A stretch of DNA of 64,000 bases, from positions 19,750,101 through 19,814,100 of the forward strand of contig NC_092677.1 of assembly GCF_964355755.1 (NCBI RefSeq), in the 5' to 3' direction. Within the stretch, counting starts at the first letter, position 1. The number at the start of each line of letters is the position of its first letter. Of this stretch, positions 11,910 to 23,475 are shown in pieces. Below the pieces are notes generated by a model. That model did not search any database and had not been told where the DNA came from. It saw nothing but the letters and a program-made list of their open reading frames with translations. The translations under genes were made by a program, and so were the position numbers. The DNA comes from Antedon mediterranea. Taxonomy: Eukaryota > Echinodermata > Crinoidea > Comatulida > Antedonidae.

Positions 11910-13331
11910 CAGTGGTGGCGCCAGCGGGGGGGCTACGGGGGCTCTAGCCCCCTCGTCGGGGAGCCTAGCCCCCCCGTCGGGGAACACGGGTACTTTTTGT
12001 CGGGGAATATAATATACAGTAAAAAACGTTCGCGTTCACTTCATAGGCCTATAGCTTCAGCGCCTAGAAAACCACGACGTTCAATTGACCGTGAGAGTAC
12101 GTCAGAGGGCTAATATGCACTTTTATGCAATCTAACTTACTACTAAACATTAGCTAGGTACGCACTTGTCTGGCGGTATCCCTTTGTACGAATCGTTCAA
12201 CGTTGGGTCGAGACGCGTGATATCAAGTTTCATCCAGGGACTAAAATGTGTAATGTGGTTATTTTCCAGGCGAAGTATACCGACGGTTACCGAAGGGAAC
12301 ACGGGTACTTTTTGTCGGGGAATATAATATACAGTAAAAAGCGTTCGCGTTCACTTTTGTACGAATCGTTCAACGTTGGGTCGAGACGCGTGATATCATG
12401 TTCCATCCAGGGACCAAAATGTGTACTGTAGTTATTTTCCAGGCGAAGTTTACCGACGGTTACGTCGTGTACTGCGTCGACGTACGCTACACTACAGCAA
12501 AAACGAATTATGTTAATTGTTCGTATGTTCACCAATTTTTTAATTTACAAGTAACCTTCTGTACCGTGGGGCACCTAAAATAAATTTTTCATCCATTCCG
12601 TACTAAACAAAAAAACATGCTATTTTCGCTTAGCCAACATCTTATTATAGCTAAGTTATTACATTTTCAATATCCTGTAGGCCTATGTCATGAATTTCTC
12701 ACCACTCGGAAGTCCAGATGGTACGCACGCATACACTTGGGAGGAATAAACTTATTTCCCCGACTGAAAAAGGTATACGCTTGCGCTTTTTAAGCCTCTA
12801 GGCCTGACGTTTCCGAAGTATAAAATGCAATTTTTTGAAGACCTGCAGCTCTAGTTTTAAACATTTTCTTAGCTCAGCCCCAACAATAAAGCTGGTCATA
12901 TTTCGAAGAACAAGAAGTGCATTTTCCGGGACCTAACATCTCTATTTTTCAAACATTTCTTAGCTCAGTCACAACCATGATAGGGACTTATATATTTTGG
13001 ACCTCCAACTCTATTTTTCTAAATTTTCGTTGAACTTTTATTTTTTAAATTGAAAAATATGGATTGAAACAGTCATCGCGCATCGTTTTTTTGCACGCAG
13101 TATTTTATTTATGCATTATAAAAAATGGAAAAAATGGCTACCCTAAATCTGATTAAAATGACCTCAAATGACGCTAGAATGCGTTGCTTCCGGGGGCTTC
13201 GCCCCCTGGACCCCCACCGGGGGCCCTTGCCGGCCCCCTGTCCCCCAGCCTAGTGATGCTCGCTTCGCTCGCATAGCCCCCTCGTCGGGGAATGTAGCCC
13301 CCGCGTCGGGAAGATCCTGGCGCCACCCCTG
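11910..13331. mobile_element. non-autonomous hAT element with 8-bp target duplication
   Basis: The ends are CAGTGGTGGCGCCAG and, as reverse complement of the right end, CAGGGGTGGCGCCAG (14 of 15 match). The element is flanked by identical 8-bp copies of GTCCAGTG at 11902-11909 and 13332-13339. An 8-bp duplication with CAG-GGCG termini is characteristic of the hAT superfamily. No transposase-like frame was found, so it is non-autonomous. It has an internal duplication: CACGGGTACTTTTTGTCGGG at about 11986 and 12300, and the GTACGAATCGTTCAACGTTG block at about 12187 and 12359. The GC-rich ends carry GGGG/CCCC runs and a GCTCGCTTCGCTCGC motif. Confidence 0.9.
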
Positions 13332-13339
13332 GTCCAGTG

Positions 13340-13832
13340 CCCACCTTGACCAGAGGAAATTAAGGCATGGGCCAATGCGTCTGAGGCAGATACTAGATGC
13401 AGGGGCTGCCATAAGAGTCAGCAATACTGATTTCAAATGCCTAACGGGACCCCAGCTTCATATACAGTACTCGATATTCCAATCCAAGCTCTAACCAGGC
13501 CCAACGTTGACAGGGTTAGGTTTTATATTATAATCATAATCTGGAAATACCAGTTTTTTATGAGATGTGACAATTCTAAAAATCTATCGCCGTCTCGTAC
13601 CAAATTTGTTGATCAGATGAAATCTATAATTATTATGACAAGCGACACGCGCCGCCAAACGATGTAATTTGTTCAACTTAATATAGGCCTACACATAATT
13701 CTTAAATGTTAAATGCTCTAATAAGCCTAGCATTGTTAAGTTATATTATTACTATTATTGTTACCACAGAAAAATCATTACACAAGCAAATTTCAGTTTT
13801 TAGCTTTCTTCAAAGTTAGTCTTGACATCCTC
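13340..13832. other. gene-free spacer between hAT-1 and DXO
   Basis: This stretch separates the right target duplication of hAT-1 from the DXO poly(A) signal. No exon or repeat structure is evident. Confidence 0.4.
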
Positions 13833-13838
13833 TTTATT
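13833..13838 (-). other. poly(A) signal of DXO
   Basis: On the minus strand AATAAA lies about 55 bases after the DXO stop codon, the expected place for a short 3' UTR. Confidence 0.7.
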
Positions 13839-13891
13839 AAATTTTCATTATAGATCACTTAACGCGATCTTTATTTTTGTTCATCTTTCGG

Positions 13892-16800
13892 TTAGCCTAC
13901 AAATTCACTTGCATACCAGTCAGGTACAAATATATCATCCACTTTGCCTTCCCTGTAAGTAACCGTCTTGCCACCAGGAGTACGTTCAAATAAATATACA
14001 ACCCTAAAAGAAAAGCCAAAAACAATTTGTCAAACAGTTGTCAATAACCCTATACGCATCATTCAAGGTAACGTACAACTAAACTGATCGAAATCAAGAA
14101 GTAAACAGTATGCTAATACAGTATGTAATTAATAATTTTGTGAAGTATAATTAGTGCATAGATTAGGCGGTTAGGTTAAATCTCCTTTCACATCGCATCC
14201 GGATTCGTTGACCGAATCAGGTACGGATTCAATCGTACGATTTTGTTGTGAAGGATCCCATTTCACCATTGAACCTATTTTCCATGATATTTCATCAGCA
14301 CTCTGGACTGAATCCGGCAGCCATGTGAAAGCAACTTAAGGGTTAGGATTATGGTATTATATCAAAGTGATACATGTGATGCTGTATTACCAACATTCCT
14401 ATGATACTGGACAAATGTAGACATGCCTACCGATAATTGGTTGATGTTTGTGAACTCCATTACAACCTTCAATAAGGATAGTGAATGAATTCGCTAAGGC
14501 CTATAATAAGGTACCCTTGGAAATTTCCTAAATGATGTTTAAAAAAAAGAAGAAATCTATAGAAGAAGCTACATGATTGACTAACTTTGGATCATCTCTT
14601 CTCACTACGTCTTTGACAAATTTTAAGAACTTGTCGCAGAAATTCATACATCCTTCCGGATTCCAAAACAGCTTTGTCTGAAATTATATATAATACAAAA
14701 ATACATAAAGTTGGAAATAGTAAAAACGGACTGTTTTGATATTTAAACAAAATCATTACTACAGCAACACAAGACTGACCATGGATGACAATAGATTACT
14801 GTCTGTATGGTGCTTCTTATGTAGGCCTAACATTTATTTTCAGTATTCGTAACTAAAGTATCTACAGTGAATAGATAAACACACAATATTTGTTTTGAGT
14901 GTGAACACGATAATGCATAAATCACATAATATTAAGACTATCTTAGTGTCGTGTTCTTACATAAAAACACCAGATTAAGGAGTTGTGATGATATATTGTA
15001 ACTGACTATTGCAAGTCAATTACAGAAATCACATTGCATGGAAAAAGTCCCGTCATCAAAGGCAACTAACTTTTGTATTAGATTTTCTCCAGGAAGTTAG
15101 TCCAGGTTTCAAGAATATAGGCCTAAATATAAATTATATATCCAATCCTAGGCTAGGCTAGTAAGTGTCCTGAAACCATAATCAGCATGAAAATTAAATT
15201 TTGTTTTTAAATTTACCTTATTAGCGATTTTAGGTATATCGCAAGTTAAGTACGTCTCCACATCGGCTTGTTCAGCAATACCATGTTCTGATCGAAAGCC
15301 AGCAATGATTTTGGGAATTCCAATCAAAAAAGACTGGGCCCACCACTTTAACAACTTAAAAGGATGTACAAATTTGTGTTTGTTTCTCCCGATTTTGTTT
15401 GTTTTTATTTCCACATAATTAAATGGAGGTTGAAGCTCAGGATCGCTGGTTTCACAGCAGTCGACCTCTGCACTATACATCAAGGAGTGACCCCTTAACT
15501 TAGTACGGACAACGCTGTAGTAAGCTTCGGCTTTATTTATAGGGATAGTAGTATCCGGCCGTTCACCCTCAGCTGTAAACAAAAACAAAAAGTTATGATT
15601 AAACAAATAGTACTGCAGACACTGAATTATATTATTTTCACTGAGTTCGGGTGATTGTGCGTAGAGTTTGCAGCAACAACATGCAAGGGAACTGTAATGT
15701 GCGTGTTTTTTTCACGCTGCTGCTCTAGCCCGCTACGTCACACGAGATGACTCATTAATTAGATGAAATCAAGCAGCAGCTTGACATTTTTGTTAAAATT
15801 GAAACTCCACTATAATTTATAGGTAGCAGCTGCATTTCTGGTATTTATGAGTCCCATGATAATACTGTATTTCGCTGTCAGATAATCATTGAATTATTAT
15901 CAAAACAGTCCATGAAAGTTTTTGTTTGTAATATGATACTTCACACTTGAAGTGACCCCCAGACTTGACCTTAGCAATAAAATAAACTAAATTGAGTCTG
16001 TTTCATATCAACGTTATTCACTTCTGTAACAAAATTCACATTATAGAAAGAGAAAAGAAACGTTTAATTATAACTAAAAAACCACAGACAATTGAAGTAT
16101 TTTTTGCTTTTAATTACATTTTTTTCAGGTAAAATAACTATTATGTGACAATAAAATGACTGAATAAACAATATTTTTCAGAGGGACAATATATCTTTAA
16201 AACTGTTACGTCAATAAGCGAGCAGCGTTTTTTGTAAGAAATATTTCTTGTTTATTTAGTAAGATTCAAAAGAGCTATTACAGTGTGTACACAGTTAACC
16301 AAAATGCTTTTCAATCACATCTTACTACAGATAGACCTGAAACATTTACTTCTGTGTAGACAAGCCTGTCTATTTTTTAGGCATACACATCCTAGGCTGG
16401 TTACTGGGCAGACAAACAGGGGGCATAGCATCTCTAGATTGGCGGATATCTACAAGGTATTGACAAGTTAAGGAAACTTTAAGGGACATCTAAGGTCAAA
16501 ATTAGAAAAAGGAAAATAGACCAAGCTAAGGAATTCACTTAACCTTAAAACCTTTGTGAATAATACCACTGAAGTAAAATCCTTTTTTCTTGATTTAAGG
16601 CAAATATATCATTGGTGAATACAGCCACTGGATTTTGAAATAGAAGTAGAAGGAATCCCTTTTGGATCCACAAGAACATGAATTTTCTTGCTTAATAATC
16701 TTTACGGACATATCATTATAGTTTTCAGTTTTAGCTTAAATGTGTATGAACGAAACTGAACGAAAACATTATTTACATCCTCATTCTATGCAGAAAATTC

Positions 16801-19800
16801 CATGATTAACATCATTTTTGAATTAATATGACTTTTTTTCACAGTGCTTCGAGACATTTCTTTTTTTTGTGTGTTTTTTTTAGCTTTCCAAATTTAATAC
16901 ATTTCTCTCATAAACCAATTTGATTATTCATTGTATTAATTTAGCCAATAAGCCGGAGGGGCAGGGCACATTTAAAAGCCAAATGTCGTCTTAAAACCAA
17001 GAATAACTCAGCATACGAATTCGCGGAATGTAATCAGCAATAAAAATTATCCAAAAAGATGGCTGCAGTCGCGTGCTCAAGTTAGTGTTTACCGACCAGC
17101 CGACCGACATAGTGAGCTGAGAGTCGCGTTGCACTCGACTAAAAATGATGCCTAGACTATGAATATTCAATTTCAAATGTAGATGATGAAATAAGGCTTC
17201 TCTTTAGGTTCCCATGAGGCGTTCTCTTTTTGAACCACCAAGAGTGTCGTTCAGCTTTAAAAAAGTACCATACACAATTAGAAAATAGGTTGATAAATGT
17301 CAACATTGCTTGTAGAGATCAACAAAAAATGAAAATAAAAACCATTTAATTTATGTAATTAGTAGTTATAAAAATAATGTATTTATTTTGCTTAACCAAT
17401 TTCTGATAATATTATACATTTTAATGTAGAAAATAATTAATTTAAAAGTATACATTGTGATATTTCGTAAAAATTATTATTGAATTGAAATTATTATTAG
17501 ATTGATTGCATTTTATTAAAATAATGTAATTGCTTTATGGGACAGCTGAGTGAATTACAAAGTGTTGATCTTGTTTGTCAACATGTCAACGATATCATTA
17601 ATGGCAGCACGGCGGTCTGGATCACGATGGGTGCACTGCTTGCCTATTTCAAGAAGAGGTTTTATATCCAAAATAGCACCCATGACGACGAATATTATTC
17701 CAAGACTATGAATGTCTGATTTAAATGACGGTGGTGAATTGAGGAAATGAAGCTCCGGTGCATGCTCTCTGTGGGAAGACATTGCACTTTCTCTATTTGC
17801 AGCTGGGGTGTTATTCAGCTCAAACATGTCGAATGAAGCGTTCACATGACAGACAGCGCCAAAATCAATAATTTTGGCGCCCCATCTGTCACCATTATGG
17901 TGGACAAGAACGTTCCTAGTAGCTAGATCATTGTGGATGATTCCGTGCGCTTGCATTATTCCAACTCCTTCTGCTATATCTACTGCTATGTGGAGACCTT
18001 CTATGAGACTCAGTTGTGGGTCTTGAAATTTGATGGCTTTAGATAGAGTCAGACTGGAGACGTGTTGGATCTCCCACATACTCAATGACGATCTTCTTTC
18101 TACTTTCAAATAAACCTTTCTTGCAAATGCCATGAACGAATGGGAATAATCTGCATTCTCTTGATAGCATGAGTTGTACACGGGTTTCGAGTGTGACTAA
18201 AAACTCATACATTGGTTGCTTCGATTTGTCCGTTGGGGCCATGCAAGATTTCACAGCAACAATAGTGCCATCTAAAGAAGTCATTCGATATAAAGAGACT
18301 TCGCCGTACGAGCCTTTTCCAAGCGTCACCTGAGAAATAAAAACAATGAGGTTACTTTTTGTTTAGATTTAGATTTATAAATAATTTTCAAAAAAGAAAG
18401 AAAAAGGTTTACCGGTAATGGGTTTAAATCTTCAACTGATAGTATTGGAAGATCTGTTGGTAGTATTGAATCTAACATCAAAAGATGATCCGGGAGACTG
18501 AAGTTATATTCTGATGTTAATATTCCCTGGTCTTGGTACGATACCAATATATTCTGCCACTCTCCGCATAACGAAGACTCGGATGTTTCTTTGTCGTGGT
18601 AATAAATGCACAAATTACTTTGCCATTCTCCGCTGAATGAAGCATTCGACGAAGTGGTGTAACCGTCATAATCATCCGTATCAACAACGGCCAATTCTGC
18701 GTGTTCGATTGCTGCACTTGGTAGGGTGAACAACGAGATGCATCCAACCACACAGAGCTTGGTAAATATGGTACAGAAACCAGTATGCATCAGATGCTGG
18801 TGTTTCATTTAATGTCGTTACACTTTGGTTCCCAACACCATTGCTGTCAGCAAATAGCATCCACATTCTGGCAAGCATTACAAAGATTAATCGGGCTTGT
18901 TCACTTTCAAAGATGATATGCACTGAAGACTGCAAGTGATTGAACGAGACGCTTATAACCAGCTTGTTGTTGTAGATGGCCGATGTTTATGATGGACGAG
19001 TGGTATCGGGTCTGGATGGCAGGAACAACGATCGATAACATAATTCATGGCATGGAGGTTCATGGTATTGGCTTCCAAAGTCAAGTGATGGTTGATCTAA
19101 TAAATAAAGTTCCTATAAAAAGAAAGAACACAAATGTTTATAGCAAGACAATTAGTAAGCTATTTAGTTCATTAATTGATTGTTTGAAAGCAAAGTTTCA
19201 TTAGACGTGGTTTTAAACATTACCTTAATGTTTACTTGTTCATGCTTTGGTCTTAGTGGTATCAGAATCGATGGCGACAATCTAGCTTTTAGGGAATAAT
19301 CCGTATTTTCCAACGGTGTCGTATTCATGTGCTGTAATAAAGAGATTCAAATAAAATATTATTTTAAAAAATAAATATATATTAGTATATATCGGTATCA
19401 AATACATGTTTTATAATGTTGATATTATAATGCCATGCAGGTAAGTACCTTGTGTGACCTGGTATCTAAACTGAAGCAACCATTCCATAAATGGAATGGT
19501 TCGGTACTGATGACATGTTCAGGTTCTCTTTGAAGCCATGTTGCAATGATGCTATTGATAGACACGTTGGTCATCTGGTGGGTTTCAATCGCACAGTGTG
19601 TTTTCATGACAGCTCTTGCATGGACTGAACCAACATTCTTTACCACAGAGTTGGCAAACTGACCTTTAACAACAAGTGGTTGAATGAGTGAGTGCTGGAA
19701 CCGAGTTTATTTCGTTCATGTTGAAACACTTTCTAATGATGTTTAGTGCGGCAATGTGATCAGGTTCTGAATAGGTGTTGGAGATGTTCAGACAGCTGTT

Positions 19801-22800
19801 GTCCAAGATGACCAGAACTCTGGCGTATTCGCTGATTGAGATGTCCAACGTTGGGTCTGGGTTATAACCAATAAAGTCACGTTGGATTTGGTCAAAAGCA
19901 ATACCGTATATCAGTTTTAAAATGATAACACGGATATGCGATGGTATCTTGACCCAAACCTGGTAGCCTGTAGTTGTATCGTCATCATTATCAGGTTTTA
20001 CGGAAGAGAAACAACATCGGAAATACTTGTTAAAGAAAGTATTAAAACGAGAGTGCCTGTTGGTAAATAACATCCAATATTTAAACATTCCTATACCAGA
20101 TTAATGATTGATTCTTTTATTTTATTTTTATTTTAGATGCTTCTCTCATACATTTATGTGTGAAAAAACTAGTATATTTACCTTTTTTTACCACTCCTTT
20201 TAAATAAATTTTTTATTCGTCCGGGCATAATCTATAAGAACAATGTATATAATTGATCTAGGGCCTAATGATATCTAAAATCAAATGATACATAAAATAA
20301 TATTGATTGATATTATATGAATTTATTTATTTAATTAAATGAAATTCTTACCAAAATCAGTTTTCTGGTAACTTGTTGAACTTAAAATTTCTGTAATCAA
20401 TACAAATAATATAAAATATAAAACAGGGGTGTTTTTTAAAAAAAATGGGAAAAATGGTCATGGTCAGATTAGAGTAGGACTCAAGTACAGGAGAGGTGGG
20501 GGGGGGGGCTAGGTTAGGCTAGGATTTTATTGAACAGAAATTACAAAATTTCGGTAATCTTTACTTTTAGTAGATGTGTAAAATATTTGAGTAGGTGTAT
20601 AATATTGAACCTTTATAAATCACTTACACCACATATTTTTAAAGAGATTTTGCCAAATAACCAATAAAAAACACTTACAATTACGAAGAATTTTGTTAAT
20701 GATGCTTACCTTTTGAAGTTCATGTAGCCTATGAGTCGATCTCCATGTCCGTCGTCGCTACAACAAAGTGGCTAGTGTAGATAGAAAACGCACCTGGCAC
20801 GCGCACGCAATGAACCACCGCCCTCTTTGAATTCCGCAACAAAATCTTGTTTTCATTTCATTTATTCGACATCATAAAAAATGTTCTGGGACTCCAAAAG
20901 CAACCCAGTCACCAGAAGAACCTAACTACATAGAATTATTTATCAATATACAATTAATATACATTTTTACAAATTCAAAAACATATAGAAATGGTAAAAT
21001 AAAATGAACGCACACAGGATTTGTATTATGGTATTATAATCAGTACTGAAAACAGAAAGAGAAGAAAGGACAGACGAGTTTTTGAGAGAGGAAGGAAATG
21101 AAGACCAAAGAAAAGGGAAACGATGGATAGGCGAAGATTTAAGTGAGTCTGTACGAGCATAAAAATTCATATTAGCATGGAAACACCCTAAACTGTATAT
21201 CCACAACTGCAGTATCAATCGCTGTCCATTTCTAGTTTTTTATTAGTTAATCATTCAAAATAACCTATTTTAAAGAGTTTAAATGTTTGATTTCTCTCTG
21301 GCTCTGCGGTGAACTTGGTAAAACTTTCAAATGCGAAATAAAACAGTGAAACGCACGTCTTTACGCGGCGCGTAAGCCTATTCAATAATTCCCATGTAAT
21401 AATGACACGCTTTGATTAATAATAATATTGAAAATATGCGTTTTCAGGTAAGAAGATTTCTATATAATATAGTATCTTTACCTAAGTCAGATCAGACTCA
21501 TGGTTATTCACCAATCACACTTAGGCTAAGGGTAATACAGTACTTATAAATTAAGGGAAACACTTATGGTAAATTAAAGTACAACTTTTTTTGGGTTCAA
21601 CATAACAAAAAACCAACCAACATTATGCAAATTTTACGGGTGTATTTTATGAAAATCAGTTTTTTACTTGTTAGAACATGCAAAAGAAGAAATAGAATAA
21701 ATAAATTATGTGGACATAAAGCCTTCTTTTAAATTTTCACAAAAAGTAGATGAAATATTAATACTCATTCGTCAAGTGGAAAACCGGTTTTACATACCCC
21801 GACTAGTAATACATTGCTCAAACTTATATCCAACATACTCCATTCTTCTTTCAATGTCCGTCCTGTTTTCCTCATAAGCTTTTTTCTCTTCTGTTATCTC
21901 TTCACTTATGTAATACGTGCCACCGAACAACATCACGGCCATTTTCCATCCTTCTCGTTTGTATGGTGTGTACAATATTTTCCCCAAATGTCCTCGGCGA
22001 CTTACAAAGTCTGTATTTAAACTAGTAAAAAAGTATACGAATAAAGTTAATCTATATAGGCCTACTTTTAATTAAAATTCTGAAATGAGAGTATTTGGAC
22101 GTTTGCGATCTTATAACAAGGCCATATACATGGCTGCTGTCGCGTGGTCAAATTCGAGATAGTGTTTAACAACCGACCGACCAACCAACCGACCGACATA
22201 GTAAGCTGTAGAATCGCGTACTAAAAATGTTTGCATTAGGCCCTAATTGCACGCACACACAATGTCGCCCGATTCTGTATCTATAATGACTTGTGTTCAG
22301 TATCATAGGCATAATTCTATAATAATACAGACGATCATTGTGTGGCGCCTGTATCATGGAAGGTTAGATTAAGAGTTAGGTTAGGGCATATGATGCATCC
22401 GTCACACGTAAAACACGCCCATTTTTTCTACAATTTCTTAAAGCACTTGAGTTGAAAATGTAATTCATGTCACATGATTGTGATTCATCTGAAATGGAAT
22501 ATTGCTATGACGTCTTATTTGTCATAATAGGCACCTTCCGTTCTGGCTAGGCGGCGGACAGACAGCTATTAAATAATAAAGCTTGCCCAGCTAAAGCTGT
22601 CTACTACACTATCGAACTTATTGTTACAAAAAATGATATTTGTGCACATCACACTTTTTGTCACAGTAGTTTGATAGTGTAGACAGAGCTTTAGAATGAA
22701 TTAACAATGAGGTCTTTGTTTTACATACAGTTTTAATAATACAAACAAAAATCAAAATTATATTTCTTTTTTTTTCTGTTTGTACGTTTTTGATATGGAT

Positions 22801-23475
22801 GAAATATTTCCGAAATAAACTTGAAATTGATTTATTGATATATTTATACTTTAACACAATTGTTTTATACAGTAAATTCAGATTACGGGCCCATAATTTT
22901 ATCAATTTTCGATATATTTTACCTAAAATTTGATGCGAGACTAAAAATGTGATAAAAAGTAAACCAAGCCTATATTTTTTAGATTCTTTTGTCTGTCGTG
23001 GAAAGAATTCAGTGCCCCGGTTAATTCAATAACCAAATGGCACTGGTACTCTTGTTCCAACATTATTAAGTAGAAAACATTCTTATTCTTGTATCGTTTT
23101 CAGAGCGCAAAAATAACCAGCTCGTCGTAATTCGTCTTACCTTTTTATTAGTCTGCTATCATCGTCACCTTTCTTCATCTCTAACTCAAAAAGATTCTTA
23201 TTTTCCGCAATCCATTTTATGATATTATTGATTTTTTTGGTCAAACGATCGTCATGGTTATGAAATGTATCGTAGCCATCTCTCAAATTATATACGCGTC
23301 CCTGACTTCCAGGAGGCGTATACAGGTACTTCAACATTCGGTTATCCATATGCGGTTTGCAATTCTTATCGATTGAAAAACATCCCAATTCTTCTGGAAC
23401 ATAGTCTTTAAAAGGAAACTTATCCTCCTTAACTGGATAGATATTTAATTCCGTCGGAACACCAGCAGCGGCCAT
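13892..23475 (-). CDS. DXO: DXO, decapping and 5'-3' exoribonuclease (Rai1/Dom3Z family), complete
   Basis: Five coding exons: 23475-23169, 22010-21798, 15572-15217, 14677-14586 and 14003-13892, giving 359 residues plus TAA, close to the usual DXO length of about 390. DXO removes incomplete or non-canonical (NAD) caps and degrades the RNA 5'-3'. Conserved elements in order: ELGCFSID and DGYDTF in exon 1; DFVSRRGHLGKILYTPY and GYKFEQ in exon 2; AEVDC, VEIKT and KLLKWWAQSFL in exon 3, where the acidic and Lys residues form the known two-metal active site; WNPEGCMNFC in exon 4; VVYLFERTPGG in exon 5. The start is the ATG at 23475 in the context AAAATGG. The exon 1 donor is ambiguous: a stronger GTAAGA at 23140 breaks the frame, while GTGACG at 23168 restores DFVSRRG. 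Intron 2 (6.2 kb) contains a kinase pseudogene, and intron 4 contains a MITE. Confidence 0.96.
14180..14335. mobile_element. 156-bp MITE with TTAA duplication, DXO intron 4
   Basis: The ends form imperfect terminal inverted repeats: CTTTCACATCGCATCCGGATTC on the left, and CTTTCACATGGCTGCCGGATTC as reverse complement of the right. TTAA flanks both sides (14176-14179 and 14336-14339). A TTAA target fits piggyBac- or Kolobok-type MITEs. No coding capacity. Confidence 0.6.
17058..17139 (+). repeat. dispersed repeat, copy 1 (CCGACCGACATAGTGAGCT family)
   Basis: The block from GATGGCTGCAGTCGCG to CCGACCGACATAGTGAGCT and GTCGCG recurs at 22128-22215 in the same orientation and at 40383-40460 inverted. 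It has the size of a SINE or short MITE, but I could not identify internal promoter boxes. Confidence 0.6.
17140..17235 (-). pseudogene. second, heavily decayed kinase-domain fragment
   Basis: On the minus strand, about 95 bases align with the segment of the neighbouring kinase pseudogene that encodes the HAPELHF to DIHSLGIIF region (about 17690-17775). The shared core is ATTCATAGTCT-GG-AT, preceded by a CTTCATTTC-like tract. Stops and indels are present. It abuts a dispersed repeat at its downstream edge. It is best explained as the remnant of a tandem duplicate of the kinase gene. Confidence 0.5.
17512..17517 (-). other. poly(A) signal of the nested kinase pseudogene
   Basis: A minus-strand AATAAA lies about 40 bases after the last codon of the kinase frame. 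Its retention suggests that the locus was once a complete gene with its own 3' end. Confidence 0.55.
17555..20088 (-). pseudogene. tyrosine-kinase-like gene, broken, nested in DXO intron 2
   Basis: Four exons with clean splice sites: 20088-19449, 19331-19224, 19112-18413 and 18329-17555. Ignoring breaks, they would encode about 740 residues. The last exon carries a protein kinase domain: glycine loop GKGSYGEV, VAVK lysine, catalytic HNDLATRNVLV (Asn in place of the Arg of HRD), DFG and APE. The N-terminal two thirds resembles no domain I recognise. Breaks: an in-frame TAA at about 18994-18992 in exon 3, and one extra base in each of exons 1, 3 and 4 (lengths 640, 700 and 775, all 3n+1; exon 2 is 108). 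The third shift lies just before SLTLSKA, at about 18057. Introns and the poly(A) signal are kept, so it is not a processed copy. Either a recently dead gene or an assembly with indel errors would fit; the stop codon favours the former. Confidence 0.8.
20100..21790. other. DXO intron 2, remaining part
   Basis: AT-rich intronic sequence between the kinase pseudogene and DXO exon 2. A G-run (GGGGGGGGG) lies near 20500 next to GGTTAGGCTAGG. No further exon was recognised. Confidence 0.4.
22128..22215 (+). repeat. dispersed repeat, copy 2 (CCGACCGACATAG family), DXO intron 1
   Basis: ATGGCTGCTGTCGCGTGGTC is followed by GTGTTTAACAACCGACCGACC and CCGACCGACATAGTAAGCTG. This matches copies at 17058-17139 and, inverted, 40383-40460. 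Confidence 0.6.
22591..22694. mobile_element. 104-bp MITE, DXO intron 1
   Basis: Terminal inverted repeats run from CTAAAGCTGTCTACTACACT on the left to the complement of GTGTAGACAGAGCTTTAG on the right, with inner arms continuing through the CAAAAA(A/G)TG tract. A related element is at 28265-28425. No coding capacity. Confidence 0.6.

Noticed and set aside
18690-19680. Programmed +1 ribosomal frameshifting in the nested kinase, because two of the frames end at TGT-TAA and TGT-TGA with the next frame open.
   Set aside because: In the third case the conserved SLTLSKA segment places the shift well before the stop codon, and exon 3 also has a plain in-frame TAA. Simple insertions explain all sites.
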